A stretch of 64,000 nt of DNA from CAYQQU01 sp964419545 (GTDB lineage: Bacteria; Bacteroidota; Bacteroidia; Chitinophagales; Saprospiraceae): NCBI GenBank assembly GCA_964419545.1, contig CAYQQU010000012.1, positions 31,623 to 95,622 of the forward strand. The letters are read 5' to 3'. The stretch's first letter is position 1; each line of letters begins with the position of its first letter. The notes beneath the pieces were generated by a model. That model had not been told where the DNA came from and searched no databases. It was given only the letters and a program-made list of their open reading frames with translations. Positions 1-9,038 of the stretch are shown here, in pieces. The position numbers and the translations under genes were made by a program.

Positions 1-1
1 G

Positions 2-736
2 GGACCGGATGATGAAACAAATTTTGGCACCCAAGGCGCGGTAATCAAAGGCAATACTTTGGCGGTTGCCAGCTTTGGGGTGTTGACTCCTTTTCCGGAG
101 CCCCTCATCGGTGGTAAGATTTCGGTCTTTACCCGTAGTGGTGATGATTGGGAACTCAGTGCAACGCTCTTCCGGCCAGGTTACGAGTGGTTTAAGATCG
201 ACCTGGACGATTCAGGGAGCCGCATTGTAGGGGCCGCTGTTACCCGTGACGGCGTTGGGGTGGATGTGCAATCCGTTTCTATATTTTCTCGCGGCCGGTC
301 TGGATGGGCATTCGAACAAGAAGTGATCGCACCTGATCCCGATTTCTTCTTTCCTTTAGACGTGGTTATCGAGGGCAATACGATTGTGTTTTCCGCGGTC
401 TTGCCGGGCGATCGGCAGTGGGTGTTCACCAAGAATGGAAGCACCTGGGAATTTGCACAGGAATTGGTGCATTCGGGGAGTGAACAGCCTTCTCTCGATA
501 TGGAAGGCAACCGGATCGTCATCAGCGGTGCGTCCTTTGATGATGCGGTTCCGGATGTCGTTTATGCTTTTGATAAAATCGGCGCCACCTATGAATTAAC
601 CGAAACCTTCACAACCAGCGACGGCGGTGTTGATGTGTACATAAGGGATATCGCGATCAACGGCAGCACCATCGCAATCGGCTGTCCGGGCTTCGAGGAG
701 CCGGGAGTACCGGGTCGAGCTTATATTTTCAAATAA
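2..736 (+). CDS. Beta-propeller (FG-GAP-like) repeat protein, 5' end outside the window
   Basis: The reading frame is open to the left edge, so the N-terminus and any signal peptide are missing; about 244 residues remain. The visible part has repeats of about 45-50 residues, each carrying a G-N/S-x-I-hydrophobic-hydrophobic core (GNTLAVAS, GNTIVFSA, GNRIVISG, GSTIAIGC) followed by an aromatic strand. This is the pattern of FG-GAP-like propeller blades in secreted Bacteroidota proteins. It ends in YIFK without a T9SS-type C-terminal domain. A surface or exported role is inferred from the fold; substrate and partner are unknown. A palindromic repeat begins 13 bases after the stop codon. Confidence 0.65.
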   Translation, partial: GPDDETNFGTQGAVIKGNTLAVASFGVLTPFPEPLIGGKISVFTRSGDDWELSATLFRPGYEWFKIDLDDSGSRIVGAAVTRDGVGVDVQSVSIFSRGRSGWAFEQEVIAPDPDFFFPLDVVIEGNTIVFSAVLPGDRQWVFTKNGSTWEFAQELVHSGSEQPSLDMEGNRIVISGASFDDAVPDVVYAFDKIGATYELTETFTTSDGGVDVYIRDIAINGSTIAIGCPGFEEPGVPGRAYIFK

Positions 737-749
737 AACGGTAAAATCA

Positions 750-829
750 GAGCTTGTTTGGAGGTAGTGCTTTTGTGAGCTTCCAAAAGCTGAGTTTTGC
801 AGCGCAAATGACTACTTTCAGACAAGCTC
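750..829. repeat. 80-bp palindromic (REP/MITE-like) repeat, copy 1
   Basis: The outer arms gagcttgt (750-757) and acaagctc (822-829) pair, and the adjoining sequence continues the stem with a few mismatches up to gtagt/actac. Inside lie two smaller hairpins: gcttttg/caaaagc (769-775 and 784-790) and tttgc/gcaaa. The whole could fold as a three-way junction in either strand. A second copy starts at 63953. It lies between two genes and contains no ORF of note. Confidence 0.7.
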
Positions 830-851
830 GTACAATGCCCCTCTATTCCCG

Positions 852-1382
852 CTACAACATCCGCTCAATCTGCTTCCGGTGCCGCTCGAAATGGTCGATG
901 AAAAAGCCCAGCATGCCCTCCAGGCTCATCCGGCCGGCGCGAGGATGGCGGTAGATCGATTTATTCCAGTAGGTCTCCGGCAACTCGCTCAGGAAGCTGC
1001 GCAGTTCGCGGCGCAGCTTCCGCCATTGCTTTGCCGTTTCGCTCAGGGTAGAGCGCTCCGGCAGGGCGCTGCCGCTAACTACCCCCGGCGCTTTGAATTT
1101 AAAAGGCAGGTGGAGAAATACCGTCAGACCCAGCGACCGCAGCCGGTCGCCCACGCTCGCCCGCTTCAACTTGGGATTGAAGCTCAACTTCTTCTGCAGG
1201 TAAGCCAGCGATTTGGTCTCGGATATCATCAGGTGATGCATTATCATCAGAGGCGACCACCGGTCGGGCGCCGGCCTCCGATTGAGCTGCTCATCCTGAT
1301 AGGGTTCCAAGGCCGCCAGTAATATTTCCAGACGGGCGTCCAAATCGTCGAGGCGAACAAGCACAGATGGTTTCATGGTCAT
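852..1382 (-). CDS. DinB-like four-helix protein
   Basis: A 176-residue all-helical protein. It has the DinB/YfiT-like arrangement of metal-ligand histidines: His49/His50 in an MHHL motif after a DRWSP segment, and a C-terminal DHFERH motif with His164 and His168. DinB-superfamily proteins are metal-dependent and include thiol transferases and many uncharacterised members, so the substrate cannot be named. I chose the ATG at 1382; ATG 1376 is also possible. The ORF extends further upstream only through a non-ATG start with unlikely sequence. It sits downstream of the prolyl oligopeptidase gene on the same strand, separated by a C/A-rich tandem repeat. Confidence 0.7.
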   Translation of the reverse strand: MTMKPSVLVRLDDLDARLEILLAALEPYQDEQLNRRPAPDRWSPLMIMHHLMISETKSLAYLQKKLSFNPKLKRASVGDRLRSLGLTVFLHLPFKFKAPGVVSGSALPERSTLSETAKQWRKLRRELRSFLSELPETYWNKSIYRHPRAGRMSLEGMLGFFIDHFERHRKQIERML

Positions 1383-1469
1383 TTGGGTTGATCGCCGGGT
1401 AGTACGATGGATACCACCCGGCTTCAATGTTGAATCAGTTTATTATCAAATGAAAAAGTCTACTCTCCG

Positions 1470-1523
1470 CCCCACACCCACACTCACACCCTCACCCTCA
1501 CCCACACTCTCACCCACACTCTC
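1470..1523. repeat. C/A-rich short tandem repeat
   Basis: Degenerate repetition of cacccacactct and caccct units, almost devoid of G on the plus strand. It abuts the stop codon of the prolyl oligopeptidase gene (1522-1524) and fills most of the gap to the DinB-like gene. No hairpin is apparent. Confidence 0.75.
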
Positions 1524-3678
1524 AATCCACCCCATACTTCACCGGCGCGTTCATATTGTAAAGCGTAAACGCCCATTTGTCCGCCTGTTCCTCGATGATC
1601 TTAGAGACCGGCTTACCCGCGCCGTGACCGGCTTTGGTCTCGATGCGGATCAGTACGGGTGTCTCTCCGGCATGGGCTTCCTGCAGCCGCGCCGCGAATT
1701 TGAACGAATGCGCCGGCACTACGCGGTCGTCGTGGTCTGCCGTGGTGACCATGGTCGCCGGGTAGCTGGTTCCGTCTTCCAGGTTGTGGTAGGGTGAATA
1801 TCCGCGCAGGTATTCGAACATTTCCGGGCTTTCGTCGGCGGTGCCGTAATCGTAGGCCCAGCCGGCGCCGGCCGTAAATTTGTGGTAGCGCAGCATGTCG
1901 AGTACGCCCACCGCGGGCAGCGCCACCTGTACGAGGTCGGGACGCTGCGTCATCACGGCGCCGACCAGCAGGCCGCCGTTGGAACCGCCGGCGATTGCCA
2001 GGTATTCGGAAGCCGTATAGCCTTCTTCGATGAGATACTCAGCCGCAGCGATGAAGTCGTCAAAGACGTTCTGTTTATTCATCTTGGTGCCCGCCAGGTG
2101 CCATTCTTCGCCGTATTCGCCGCCGCCGCGCAGGTTGGGCACGGCGTAGACGCCGCCGTTTTCCAGCCATACGATGTTGGAAGTGCTGAAGAAAGGCGTC
2201 AGACTGATATTGAAGCCCCCGTAGCCATAGAGCATGGTCGGGTTCTGGCCGTTGCGCTCCAGCCCTTTCTTGTGCGTGATCATCATTGGGATCCTCGTGC
2301 CGTCTTTGGAGGTGTAGAACACCTGTTCCGAGACGTACTGGCTGGGGTCAAACTGGACGCCGCTGGCCTTGTACAGCTGCGAGGCGCCGGTGGCTACGTC
2401 GAACTCGTAGATATTGCCGGGCGTGATATAGCTGGTGAAAGTATAGTATAAGGTTTCCTGATCCCACTTGCCGCCGAAGCCGGCCACGGAGCCCTGGCCC
2501 GGCAGTTCCACTTCGCGAACTTTATTGCCTTCCAGGTCGTATTGCTCAACCGCGGAAAGGGCGTCGCGCAGGTATTCGGCGAAAAAATAGCCGCCGCTGG
2601 CGCCGACGCTCAGCGGTTCGTCTGTTTCCGGAATGACGTCTTCCCAATGTTCGGGCGTAGGCGTGGCCGCCGGCGTTTTCACCAGGCGGTTGTTGGGCGC
2701 ATCGAGATTCGTCTGGAAGTACAGGACGTCGCCTTCGCTATGCACGAAATTGTGTTCACTGTCGAAGTTGTCGACTACCGGTACGATGGGAGCGTCGGGC
2801 CGGCTGAGGTCCTGCAGATACACCTCATTGCCGGTAGTAGAGACCGCCGCCGAGATCACCAGCCAGCGCTGGTCTTCGCTCACCCCGCCGAAGATGTAGC
2901 GGCGCGGCGTCTCTTCGCCGCCGAACACCAATTGGTCGGCCGACTGCGGGTCGCCGAGCTTGTGGTAGTAGAGCTTGTGGTACTGGGTCATGCCCGACAG
3001 CTGGCTGCCTTCTTTCGGCTTGTCGTACGAACTGTAGTAAAACCCTTCTTTACCTTTCCAGGAAAGCCCGGAAAACTTGACATCCTTGATGGTGTCATCC
3101 ACTACCGCCATCGATTCCGTATCGATGACGATGACCTTGCGCCAATCGGAGCCGCCTTCCGAGATGAGGTAAGCGGCCATGCTGCCGTCCTTGGTGAAGC
3201 TGATGCCGGCCAGGGAGGTGGTGCCGTCGGGCGAAAACTTGTTGGGATCCAGGAACACTTCGGGCTCGCCCTCGCCTTTCTGGCGGTAGAGTACAGCCTG
3301 ATCCTGGAGGCCGTCATTTTTGTAAAAATAGGTGTACTCGCCTTCTTCAAAAGGCGCGCTGTAGCGCTCGTAGTTCCAGAGTTCTTCCAGGCGCTCGCGT
3401 ATCTTTTCGCGAAAGGGGATCTTTTCCAGGTAGCCGAAGGTCACTTCGTTCTGGGCTTTCACCCAGTCTTCTACCTGCTCGGCGGTATCGACTTCCAGCC
3501 AGCGGTAGGGATCGGGCACCTGCTGACCGTGGTATTCGTCTACGACCTCCTCTTTTTCGGTGGTCGGATAATTGACTTCCATAACGGGATACGTTTCGCT
3601 GTTTCCACTCGTATCGCTTCCTTGCTGACAGGCCGCGAAGAGGCCGCTAAGGAATAAAAAAAACCAGATTTTACGCAT
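1522..3678 (-). CDS. Prolyl oligopeptidase (S9A family), exported lipoprotein
   Basis: This 718-residue serine peptidase cleaves short peptides after proline. Residues 1-17 form a lipoprotein signal (FAAC lipobox), so it should be anchored outside the cytoplasm. The N-terminal peptidase_S9_N segment shows DPYRWLE near residue 57, followed by a seven-bladed propeller. The C-terminal alpha/beta hydrolase has the nucleophile Ser in GGSNGG (about residue 566), Asp in DHDDRVVP (about 650) and His in AGHGAG (about 685). Full length for the family, with all three catalytic residues present. It is transcribed alone, or with the DinB-like gene downstream. Confidence 0.95.
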   Translation of the reverse strand: MRKIWFFLFLSGLFAACQQGSDTSGNSETYPVMEVNYPTTEKEEVVDEYHGQQVPDPYRWLEVDTAEQVEDWVKAQNEVTFGYLEKIPFREKIRERLEELWNYERYSAPFEEGEYTYFYKNDGLQDQAVLYRQKGEGEPEVFLDPNKFSPDGTTSLAGISFTKDGSMAAYLISEGGSDWRKVIVIDTESMAVVDDTIKDVKFSGLSWKGKEGFYYSSYDKPKEGSQLSGMTQYHKLYYHKLGDPQSADQLVFGGEETPRRYIFGGVSEDQRWLVISAAVSTTGNEVYLQDLSRPDAPIVPVVDNFDSEHNFVHSEGDVLYFQTNLDAPNNRLVKTPAATPTPEHWEDVIPETDEPLSVGASGGYFFAEYLRDALSAVEQYDLEGNKVREVELPGQGSVAGFGGKWDQETLYYTFTSYITPGNIYEFDVATGASQLYKASGVQFDPSQYVSEQVFYTSKDGTRIPMMITHKKGLERNGQNPTMLYGYGGFNISLTPFFSTSNIVWLENGGVYAVPNLRGGGEYGEEWHLAGTKMNKQNVFDDFIAAAEYLIEEGYTASEYLAIAGGSNGGLLVGAVMTQRPDLVQVALPAVGVLDMLRYHKFTAGAGWAYDYGTADESPEMFEYLRGYSPYHNLEDGTSYPATMVTTADHDDRVVPAHSFKFAARLQEAHAGETPVLIRIETKAGHGAGKPVSKIIEEQADKWAFTLYNMNAPVKYGVD

Positions 3679-3861
3679 AGCTATCGAATTATTTTGCCCT
3701 AAAATAAATTAATTTGCTCGCTCTATCGTTATTTTGCATAAGATTAGATTAACAACCGCTATTTCTCGATGTACGCCCTTGCCAGATCCGCCAACGACGA
3801 CCGCTAACCGCCCCGACCGACACCGGACGACCTTCCTTTTTGAGCATATAAACCATTTGCT

Positions 3862-5049
3862 TTGAACCAAACACCTCCTTTGGAGCCCGTTTCCAAACCC
3901 CGCATCCACTTTATCGACGCCCTGCGGGCCTACGCCATCCTAATGATGCTGCAGGGTCATTTTGTCGATACCTTACTGGCCGACGCCTACCGCGGGGACA
4001 GCCTGCTTTTTTCCGTTTGGAAATTTATGCGCGGAATGACGGCCCCCATTTTTTTCACGGTCACCGGCTTGGTGTTTGTCTTTTTGCTGCTGAAAGCTGA
4101 CCGGCCCGGCAGCCGCAATCCCCGGGTGAAAAAAGGCATTCGCCGGGCCTTTTACCTCATCGGGCTCGGCTACCTGCTGCGGCTTAACTTCCCGGGGCTC
4201 CTGGTGCTCCATGTCAATAGCTTTATCTGGGGGGTAGATGTACTGCATTGTATCGGCCTCGCCCTGCTCGCCCTCATCGGCGTTTACCAGCTGCACCGGC
4301 GCCTGGAGGTTCCGCTGCCGGCCTTGTTCTCGCTCGCCGGACTGGTGGTCTTTCTGACCAGTTACCATCTCCCGCAGTTCGATTGGTCCTGGCTGCCCAT
4401 GCCTCTGGCCAATTACTTCACCGGCGCCCATCATTCTACCTTTACCCCTTTTCCCTGGGTAGGTTACGCGCTGATCGGGGGCGTCTTCGGCTGGCTGCTC
4501 AGCCGAAAGCCCCAGTGGCGACTATCGCCTACTGTGCCGCCGGTGCTGATTCTCGCCGGCTTGTGGCTGCATTTTTTCTCCTCCAAAACCATCTGGAACC
4601 TCTACGAACTCACCGGCGTCTATACCTTTCACGAAGTGGCTTACAACAATTACCTCTTCGTTCGCCTGGGGCACGTTTTTATCGTCCTGGCGATATTCAT
4701 CTGGCTGGAAACGCAGATCCGCTTCCCCCGGCTGTTCCTGAAAATCGGACGGGAAACCCTCGCAGTCTACAGCGTGCACTACGTACTGCTGTACGGTACC
4801 TGGCCGGGTATCGGCCTGGCTCAGCTACTGGGAAAAAACCTTGATCCCCTGGCTTGTTTTACAGGCGCGCTTACCTTTCTGCTTTTCTTCGCCCTTCTGA
4901 TCCGCCACATCGAAGCAGTCAGGCGAACAATGCACCGCCTGCTGCACCGCCGCCTGCACGTGTACCGGCGCTGGGCGCGGGTGCGCGGCATTCGCTTCTA
5001 TCACCGGTTGAAATACCGCGGCCGCCGGGCGAAGCCGGTTGAAGGATAG
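3862..5049 (+). CDS. Multi-pass membrane acyltransferase-like protein (DUF1624/HGSNAT-type)
   Basis: 395 residues with about ten hydrophobic membrane segments and a very basic C-terminal tail rich in Arg and His. The N-terminal IHFIDALRAYAILMML..GHF segment matches the (I)D..R(G)..I..M..(H) signature at the start of DUF1624/HGSNAT-like and related membrane acyltransferases, where the His is thought to carry the acyl group. It probably transfers an acyl group to a cell-envelope sugar or lipid; the acceptor is unknown. No ATG lies in frame near the start, so TTG at 3862 is used. It is a single gene facing away from the peptidase gene. Confidence 0.7.
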   Translation: MNQTPPLEPVSKPRIHFIDALRAYAILMMLQGHFVDTLLADAYRGDSLLFSVWKFMRGMTAPIFFTVTGLVFVFLLLKADRPGSRNPRVKKGIRRAFYLIGLGYLLRLNFPGLLVLHVNSFIWGVDVLHCIGLALLALIGVYQLHRRLEVPLPALFSLAGLVVFLTSYHLPQFDWSWLPMPLANYFTGAHHSTFTPFPWVGYALIGGVFGWLLSRKPQWRLSPTVPPVLILAGLWLHFFSSKTIWNLYELTGVYTFHEVAYNNYLFVRLGHVFIVLAIFIWLETQIRFPRLFLKIGRETLAVYSVHYVLLYGTWPGIGLAQLLGKNLDPLACFTGALTFLLFFALLIRHIEAVRRTMHRLLHRRLHVYRRWARVRGIRFYHRLKYRGRRAKPVEG

Positions 5050-5364
5050 CTTTTTTTCGGCATTTGTTGGATTAACCGCAAAAAAGATGACTAAAATAGC
5101 GGTCACAAAGCCGGTAAAAGAGCAAGAATTCCGCCTAAGCCATTGTGGGACATTCTAAAAAAGGGTAATTTTGATCAGGGAATAATTGACTACCCTTTGT
5201 CCTACTTTATAATCCCCTTACTTCACACAGGATTAATAATCTGAAACTTCTGACTTCCGGGGGGAAGCGCCGGCATCCGTCGGTGAATAGAAGTCTTTCT
5301 GAGCAGTAATATGCGGAAAGCTTGTAGCGCGCCCGGTGCGGCCTGCTGCAGTTATCGATCCTGC
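5050..5364. other. AT-rich intergenic region
   Basis: No convincing gene is seen. One inverted repeat, AAAGGGTA (5160-5167) and TACCCTTT (5191-5198), encloses a 23-base loop; it could be an operator or a weak hairpin. Base composition is clearly lower in GC than in the flanking genes. Confidence 0.4.
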
Positions 5365-5631
5365 TTACCCTACATCAAACTCCCGGACATCTGTTCCAAT
5401 TGAGCGAATAAGCGAGGTTACCATACCGTAATTACTGAAAAAAAACAGCCGACCCATTTCGATTGGCCGGCCGCCTGATCCGTATTCGACGATACGATAA
5501 GTTTCCTTTTTCTGAGAGACCGCAAGGTCTCTTTCGAAATCCCCAATTGTGCCGGAGTCCTGTTCCAAGGGCTCCGGTTTATTAGTTTTTAACGCGAAGC
5601 GCAAGCAATTGGTTACCTCGGTTACCGACAT
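5365..5631 (-). CDS. Small hypothetical protein
   Basis: An 88-residue ORF starting with ATG, MSVTEVTNCL, in a low-GC region between two plus-strand genes. I recognise no family. It is mixed in charge, has no signal peptide or membrane segment, and has a glycine-rich turn (YGSGGRP) near its middle. No shadowing gene lies on the other strand, which slightly favours a real gene, but codon use does not show the strong third-position GC bias of neighbouring genes. It may be a spurious or recently acquired ORF. Confidence 0.35.
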   Translation of the reverse strand: MSVTEVTNCLRFALKTNKPEPLEQDSGTIGDFERDLAVSQKKETYRIVEYGSGGRPIEMGRLFFFSNYGMVTSLIRSIGTDVREFDVG

Positions 5632-5886
5632 GGCTCGTTGAGGTACATTTTCTACCGGCCAATTACCGTGCCAAAACCGAAAAACACCCCTACCCTCTTT
5701 TTTTCAACTATTACCCCCAAATAATCAATGCTTTTTTGTACCTTAAGAGCAGAAAAGCTCCTTCGACCGATTACCCTATCGAATAGCGCTAATACCGGCG
5801 GCCCCGGCCGCTTAACCCGGCAACGGGCTTGCTAGACTCCGGAAACTGTGATGAACCACTGTTTTTAACCAGCGAAATACGGGTAT

Positions 5887-7731
5887 ATGCGGACCCTGAT
5901 ATTGTTCATTTGCTTGTGGGCCGGCGCGATTACCGGCATTCATGCCCAGGATTTTATCCTGACGGGATGCCCCTGGGCCTGCCCCGAAGAACAGGACGGA
6001 CGGCTCAATGCCGAAGGCCGGCTCCTGCTGCAGGAAGCCCCTGTACTGGCGGATGCCGGTTTTTCCTACCTTTGGCTTTCTACCTCCAACAGTGCGCCGT
6101 CGCCCTCCTTGTCGGCCTTCCTCGACGCACTCCGGGAAGCGGGCCTGACGCCCGTCGTGGAATTGCACTGCCGGCAGGCCGAGGGTCTGGAGCCGGGGCT
6201 GTCGGCTAATCTCCATCATCTTTCCGACCGCTGGAAAAAAGAGATGGGCGTGCACAACTTCGCGCTCTTCTCGGAAGTAGCGCTGCCCGCCGAAACGATG
6301 ACCGACCTGTTGCGCAGCTGGCGCAATGATGCCGGGGAATACCCGCGCTTCGCCGTATGCGACGAGCCGGGCCACCGGGCGCCCGACCAGGCGGCGGGCT
6401 GGGTGAGCGACATCATCGAACAACTGGGATCCGATGATGCGGCGCTCGTCGATCCGCGCCGCTTCGACTTCAGCCTGCGCGACGCCCTGCGCCAGGCGTG
6501 CAGCGACCCCGAATACGACGTGCGCCGGCTCTTTGAACAGAGCATGCGCGACGCTACGCCCCTGCCGGGATTCAACCTCGTTACCTTCGTCAATACCGAC
6601 GCGTTTCAAAATCAAAATGACCATTGGGGCGACGCCGACGACCCCATCACCGACCCGCTGCCGGCCTATGCTTATCTGCTTACCAATAACCAATTGGGAT
6701 TGCCCGCCGTCTACCTCGGCGATTACTTCGGAGGGCCGGATCATGAAGGGCGGGTGGAATTGCGGCACGCCATCGACCAACTGCTGCTGATTCACCGCAA
6801 GTACATCTTCAATGCAACGGCCCTGGAGTACCTCAGCGCCGAAGATTCGCCGCGGCAGGCCCACTACCTTGCCGCCGCTCCGGAGCGCTCGCTCATCTTT
6901 CAGATCGACGGCACCAATACGCCGGCCGGACAGATCGCCGGAGGCAATCGCGACGTGATCGTGGCGATCAATTTCGCCGATACTACCCTGCGGGTTCATC
7001 AGGAGATCAATACGGCCAACTGGCGCAAAGGAGACACCTTCTCCGACGTACTCCACAGCTCGGGAACGCCTATCCTGCAAGTCGCCGACAACGATTCGCT
7101 CCATGTGCCCAATGCCGTTTACCTGGAAGTACCGCCCCGCTCATACGGGGTGTGGGTGCAAAAAGAAAAGCGCCAGGTGGCGCCCAGCCTGGTCAGCCTC
7201 AGCGTGCAGCCGGTACAGCAATTCATCGAGCTGACCTGGGAAACGCCCAAGGAAAATGCGGTTTCCGGCTACGCGATCGAACGCTCCGTCGCCGGCCGGC
7301 CCTATGAACAGATCCATTGGGAAGAAGCCCTGGGAAGGTCCGGCGAAAAGGCCGCTTACTTGTTCCTCGACGAAGATGTCTACCCGGGCGAGTTGCTTTA
7401 TTATCGAATTAAAATGGTTAAACAAGACGGCAGCTACCTGCATTCTCCCGTCGAGAAAGGCCGGCTGCATTCGCCGACAGCCCGTTTTATCCTGCGCGAA
7501 GGCAAACGCCCGGGAGCGCGCCTGCTGCACATCTACAGCCCCGGCGAGGAAGAAGCGGAACTACGCGTATTCAACGCCGAAGGGAAAGCGGTCATCAAAG
7601 CTAAACCCCTCCTGCGCCCCGGTCCCAACCAGGCGGAGATCGACTTGTCGACGCTGCCCGCAGGGATCTATTTCGTCAACTTTTCCACCCGAAACCAGGT
7701 CCAGTGGTCGGAGCGAATTGTGAACTATTAG
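5887..7731 (+). CDS. Alpha-amylase-like (GH13-related) secreted protein with T9SS sorting domain
   Basis: 614 residues: signal peptide (1-20), a barrel-like domain, an Fn3-like segment (about 425-520), and a C-terminal T9SS type A sorting domain (about 535-614) ending PAGIYFVNFSTRN...ERIVNY. The region FDFSLRDAL ... FNLVTFVNT ... DPLPAYAYLLTNNQLGLPAVY is clearly related to GH13 alpha-amylases of Bacteroidota. However, region I (DxxxNH) and region II (GxRxDA) cannot be found, and the usual NHD of region IV reads NTD. The catalytic domain is therefore short, probably after an internal deletion, and it may bind rather than cut glucans. Export across the outer membrane by the T9SS is expected. 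Confidence 0.7.
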   Translation: MRTLILFICLWAGAITGIHAQDFILTGCPWACPEEQDGRLNAEGRLLLQEAPVLADAGFSYLWLSTSNSAPSPSLSAFLDALREAGLTPVVELHCRQAEGLEPGLSANLHHLSDRWKKEMGVHNFALFSEVALPAETMTDLLRSWRNDAGEYPRFAVCDEPGHRAPDQAAGWVSDIIEQLGSDDAALVDPRRFDFSLRDALRQACSDPEYDVRRLFEQSMRDATPLPGFNLVTFVNTDAFQNQNDHWGDADDPITDPLPAYAYLLTNNQLGLPAVYLGDYFGGPDHEGRVELRHAIDQLLLIHRKYIFNATALEYLSAEDSPRQAHYLAAAPERSLIFQIDGTNTPAGQIAGGNRDVIVAINFADTTLRVHQEINTANWRKGDTFSDVLHSSGTPILQVADNDSLHVPNAVYLEVPPRSYGVWVQKEKRQVAPSLVSLSVQPVQQFIELTWETPKENAVSGYAIERSVAGRPYEQIHWEEALGRSGEKAAYLFLDEDVYPGELLYYRIKMVKQDGSYLHSPVEKGRLHSPTARFILREGKRPGARLLHIYSPGEEEAELRVFNAEGKAVIKAKPLLRPGPNQAEIDLSTLPAGIYFVNFSTRNQVQWSERIVNY

Positions 7732-7743
7732 TACACAGGGTAT

Positions 7744-8259
7744 TTACAATTCCAGCAACCCCTCCGGCAAGCGCATCGCCAGCTTCCGATCCTGGAGGTC
7801 GCTGTCGAGGATTAGGTCTTCGTGGAGTGGAACGAGGATTTCCTTTTCGCCGTAAAAAACCACGGCCAGGATCTGCCGGGGCAGCTCGATCACTTCCTCA
7901 ATAACCCCTACTGTACCCACTTCCTCGTCTTCGATGGTAAAGCCCACCAGTTGGTCCGGCTGGTCCATCATACTTTCCGTACCGGCAGGCGAGCGCAGGT
8001 CGGCCACGCGCATCAGCAGGTCTTTTTTGACCAGCGGCTGAGCGGCTTCCCGGGAGTCCACCTCCTCCAATTTGAGCAGGATGTCGTTTCCCATCTGGAT
8101 CTCTTCCGTAAAAAAGGGCGTCTCCCGGCCCTGAACGGAAAGGAATACGACGTCGGCAGCGATGAAATCATCGAGGTACTGGTCTTCGATCCGGACCCGC
8201 AGGTCGCCGCGTACGCCAAACGCCCGCTCCACCTTGCCGATGCACACGAAGCCGTCCAT
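7744..8259 (-). CDS. rimM: Ribosome maturation factor RimM
   Basis: 171 residues. It assists 30S subunit maturation by binding ribosomal protein S19 and the 16S rRNA head. The N-terminal RimM barrel begins FVCIGKVERAFGVRGDLRV, the family signature; the C-terminal PRC-barrel-like domain contains QLVGFTIEDEEVGTVGVI and EILVPLHEDLI. Length is normal. It is the last gene of a leftward run mnmA, lipoprotein, rimM, one base after the lipoprotein stop, which suggests co-transcription. Its 3' end converges on the amylase-like gene with 12 bases between stops. Confidence 0.95.
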   Translation of the reverse strand: MDGFVCIGKVERAFGVRGDLRVRIEDQYLDDFIAADVVFLSVQGRETPFFTEEIQMGNDILLKLEEVDSREAAQPLVKKDLLMRVADLRSPAGTESMMDQPDQLVGFTIEDEEVGTVGVIEEVIELPRQILAVVFYGEKEILVPLHEDLILDSDLQDRKLAMRLPEGLLEL

Positions 8260-8260
8260 C

Positions 8261-9022
8261 CTACTGGTATCCGGTTAATCGTTGGTGAAGAATGAAGCCC
8301 CGCTCGGCGCGTTCCGGCCAGGCCAGCGACTCACAGAGATCCGGATCCAAGCCGCAACAAAATTCGCATTGTGTATCGAGGATGTAGAGGCTGCGAGCGA
8401 CCAGCCCGACCCCAGCCGCGTATTGCTCATTGACCGCTCTCAGTTCGAAGGGAGGAGCCTCGTATTCGGCGTGAACGACCGTGAGGACGTCGTCGAAATA
8501 CAGATCGCCCAGCGTGAGGGTGTCGCCGATGCCGGTGATCACGGACCGCCATTCCTTGAACACCTGGACGGATTCTCCGGCCACTCTCAACACCCGGAAC
8601 TCATCGAAGTACTCGTGGCTGTCCCAGCGCTTAAAAAGACGGATGGGAAAAACCAGATTCACCATCCGGAGGTTGTCTTCGATACGGAAGCCCTGGTTTT
8701 CACTGCGCTGCAGGGTGAGCACTTTGGCGATCTGCCAGGGCAGGGTATCGCTTTTCCGTTCGTAGCGCTCCACCCGGTAGAGGGTCTCGCCGCTATTGTC
8801 CAGCAAGGTGTCGGTAATGATCTCCCGGACCAGCGTAGTGCTGCTGTCGACGGCCGCACCGGGCTTAAACACCACGGAGTCCACTACGTAGTCGTAGCGG
8901 CGGCCCACTTCCAGCGGGTAGTATTCGTATCCGTTGTTGAGCACCACTTCTTCCGTTTCCCGTTTGTTGCAGGCCAACAGCACGAAAAGGAACAGGAGCA
9001 AAATAAAAAGGCTGGGGTTCAT
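8261..9022 (-). CDS. Hypothetical lipoprotein
   Basis: 253 residues with a lipoprotein signal (VLLAC lipobox near residue 18). The mature part is beta-rich and starts with YEYYPLEVGRRYDYVVDS, a pattern seen in many unnamed Bacteroidota lipoproteins. A Cys-rich stretch (CEFCCGLDPDLC) lies near residue 220 and might form disulfides. I cannot assign a function. It is placed between mnmA (16 bases upstream) and rimM (1 base downstream) on the same strand, so it is probably made with two RNA-modification/ribosome genes without an evident link to them. Confidence 0.7.
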   Translation of the reverse strand: MNPSLFILLLFLFVLLACNKRETEEVVLNNGYEYYPLEVGRRYDYVVDSVVFKPGAAVDSSTTLVREIITDTLLDNSGETLYRVERYERKSDTLPWQIAKVLTLQRSENQGFRIEDNLRMVNLVFPIRLFKRWDSHEYFDEFRVLRVAGESVQVFKEWRSVITGIGDTLTLGDLYFDDVLTVVHAEYEAPPFELRAVNEQYAAGVGLVARSLYILDTQCEFCCGLDPDLCESLAWPERAERGFILHQRLTGYQ

Positions 9023-9038
9023 ATTTCAGGTTTTGAGG

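Noticed and set aside
5812..7104. Long minus-strand ORF (430 codons) opposite the amylase-like gene
   Set aside because: It shadows the real gene; the sequence is Arg/Val/Gly-rich without recognisable motifs, as expected for antisense ORFs in GC-rich genes.
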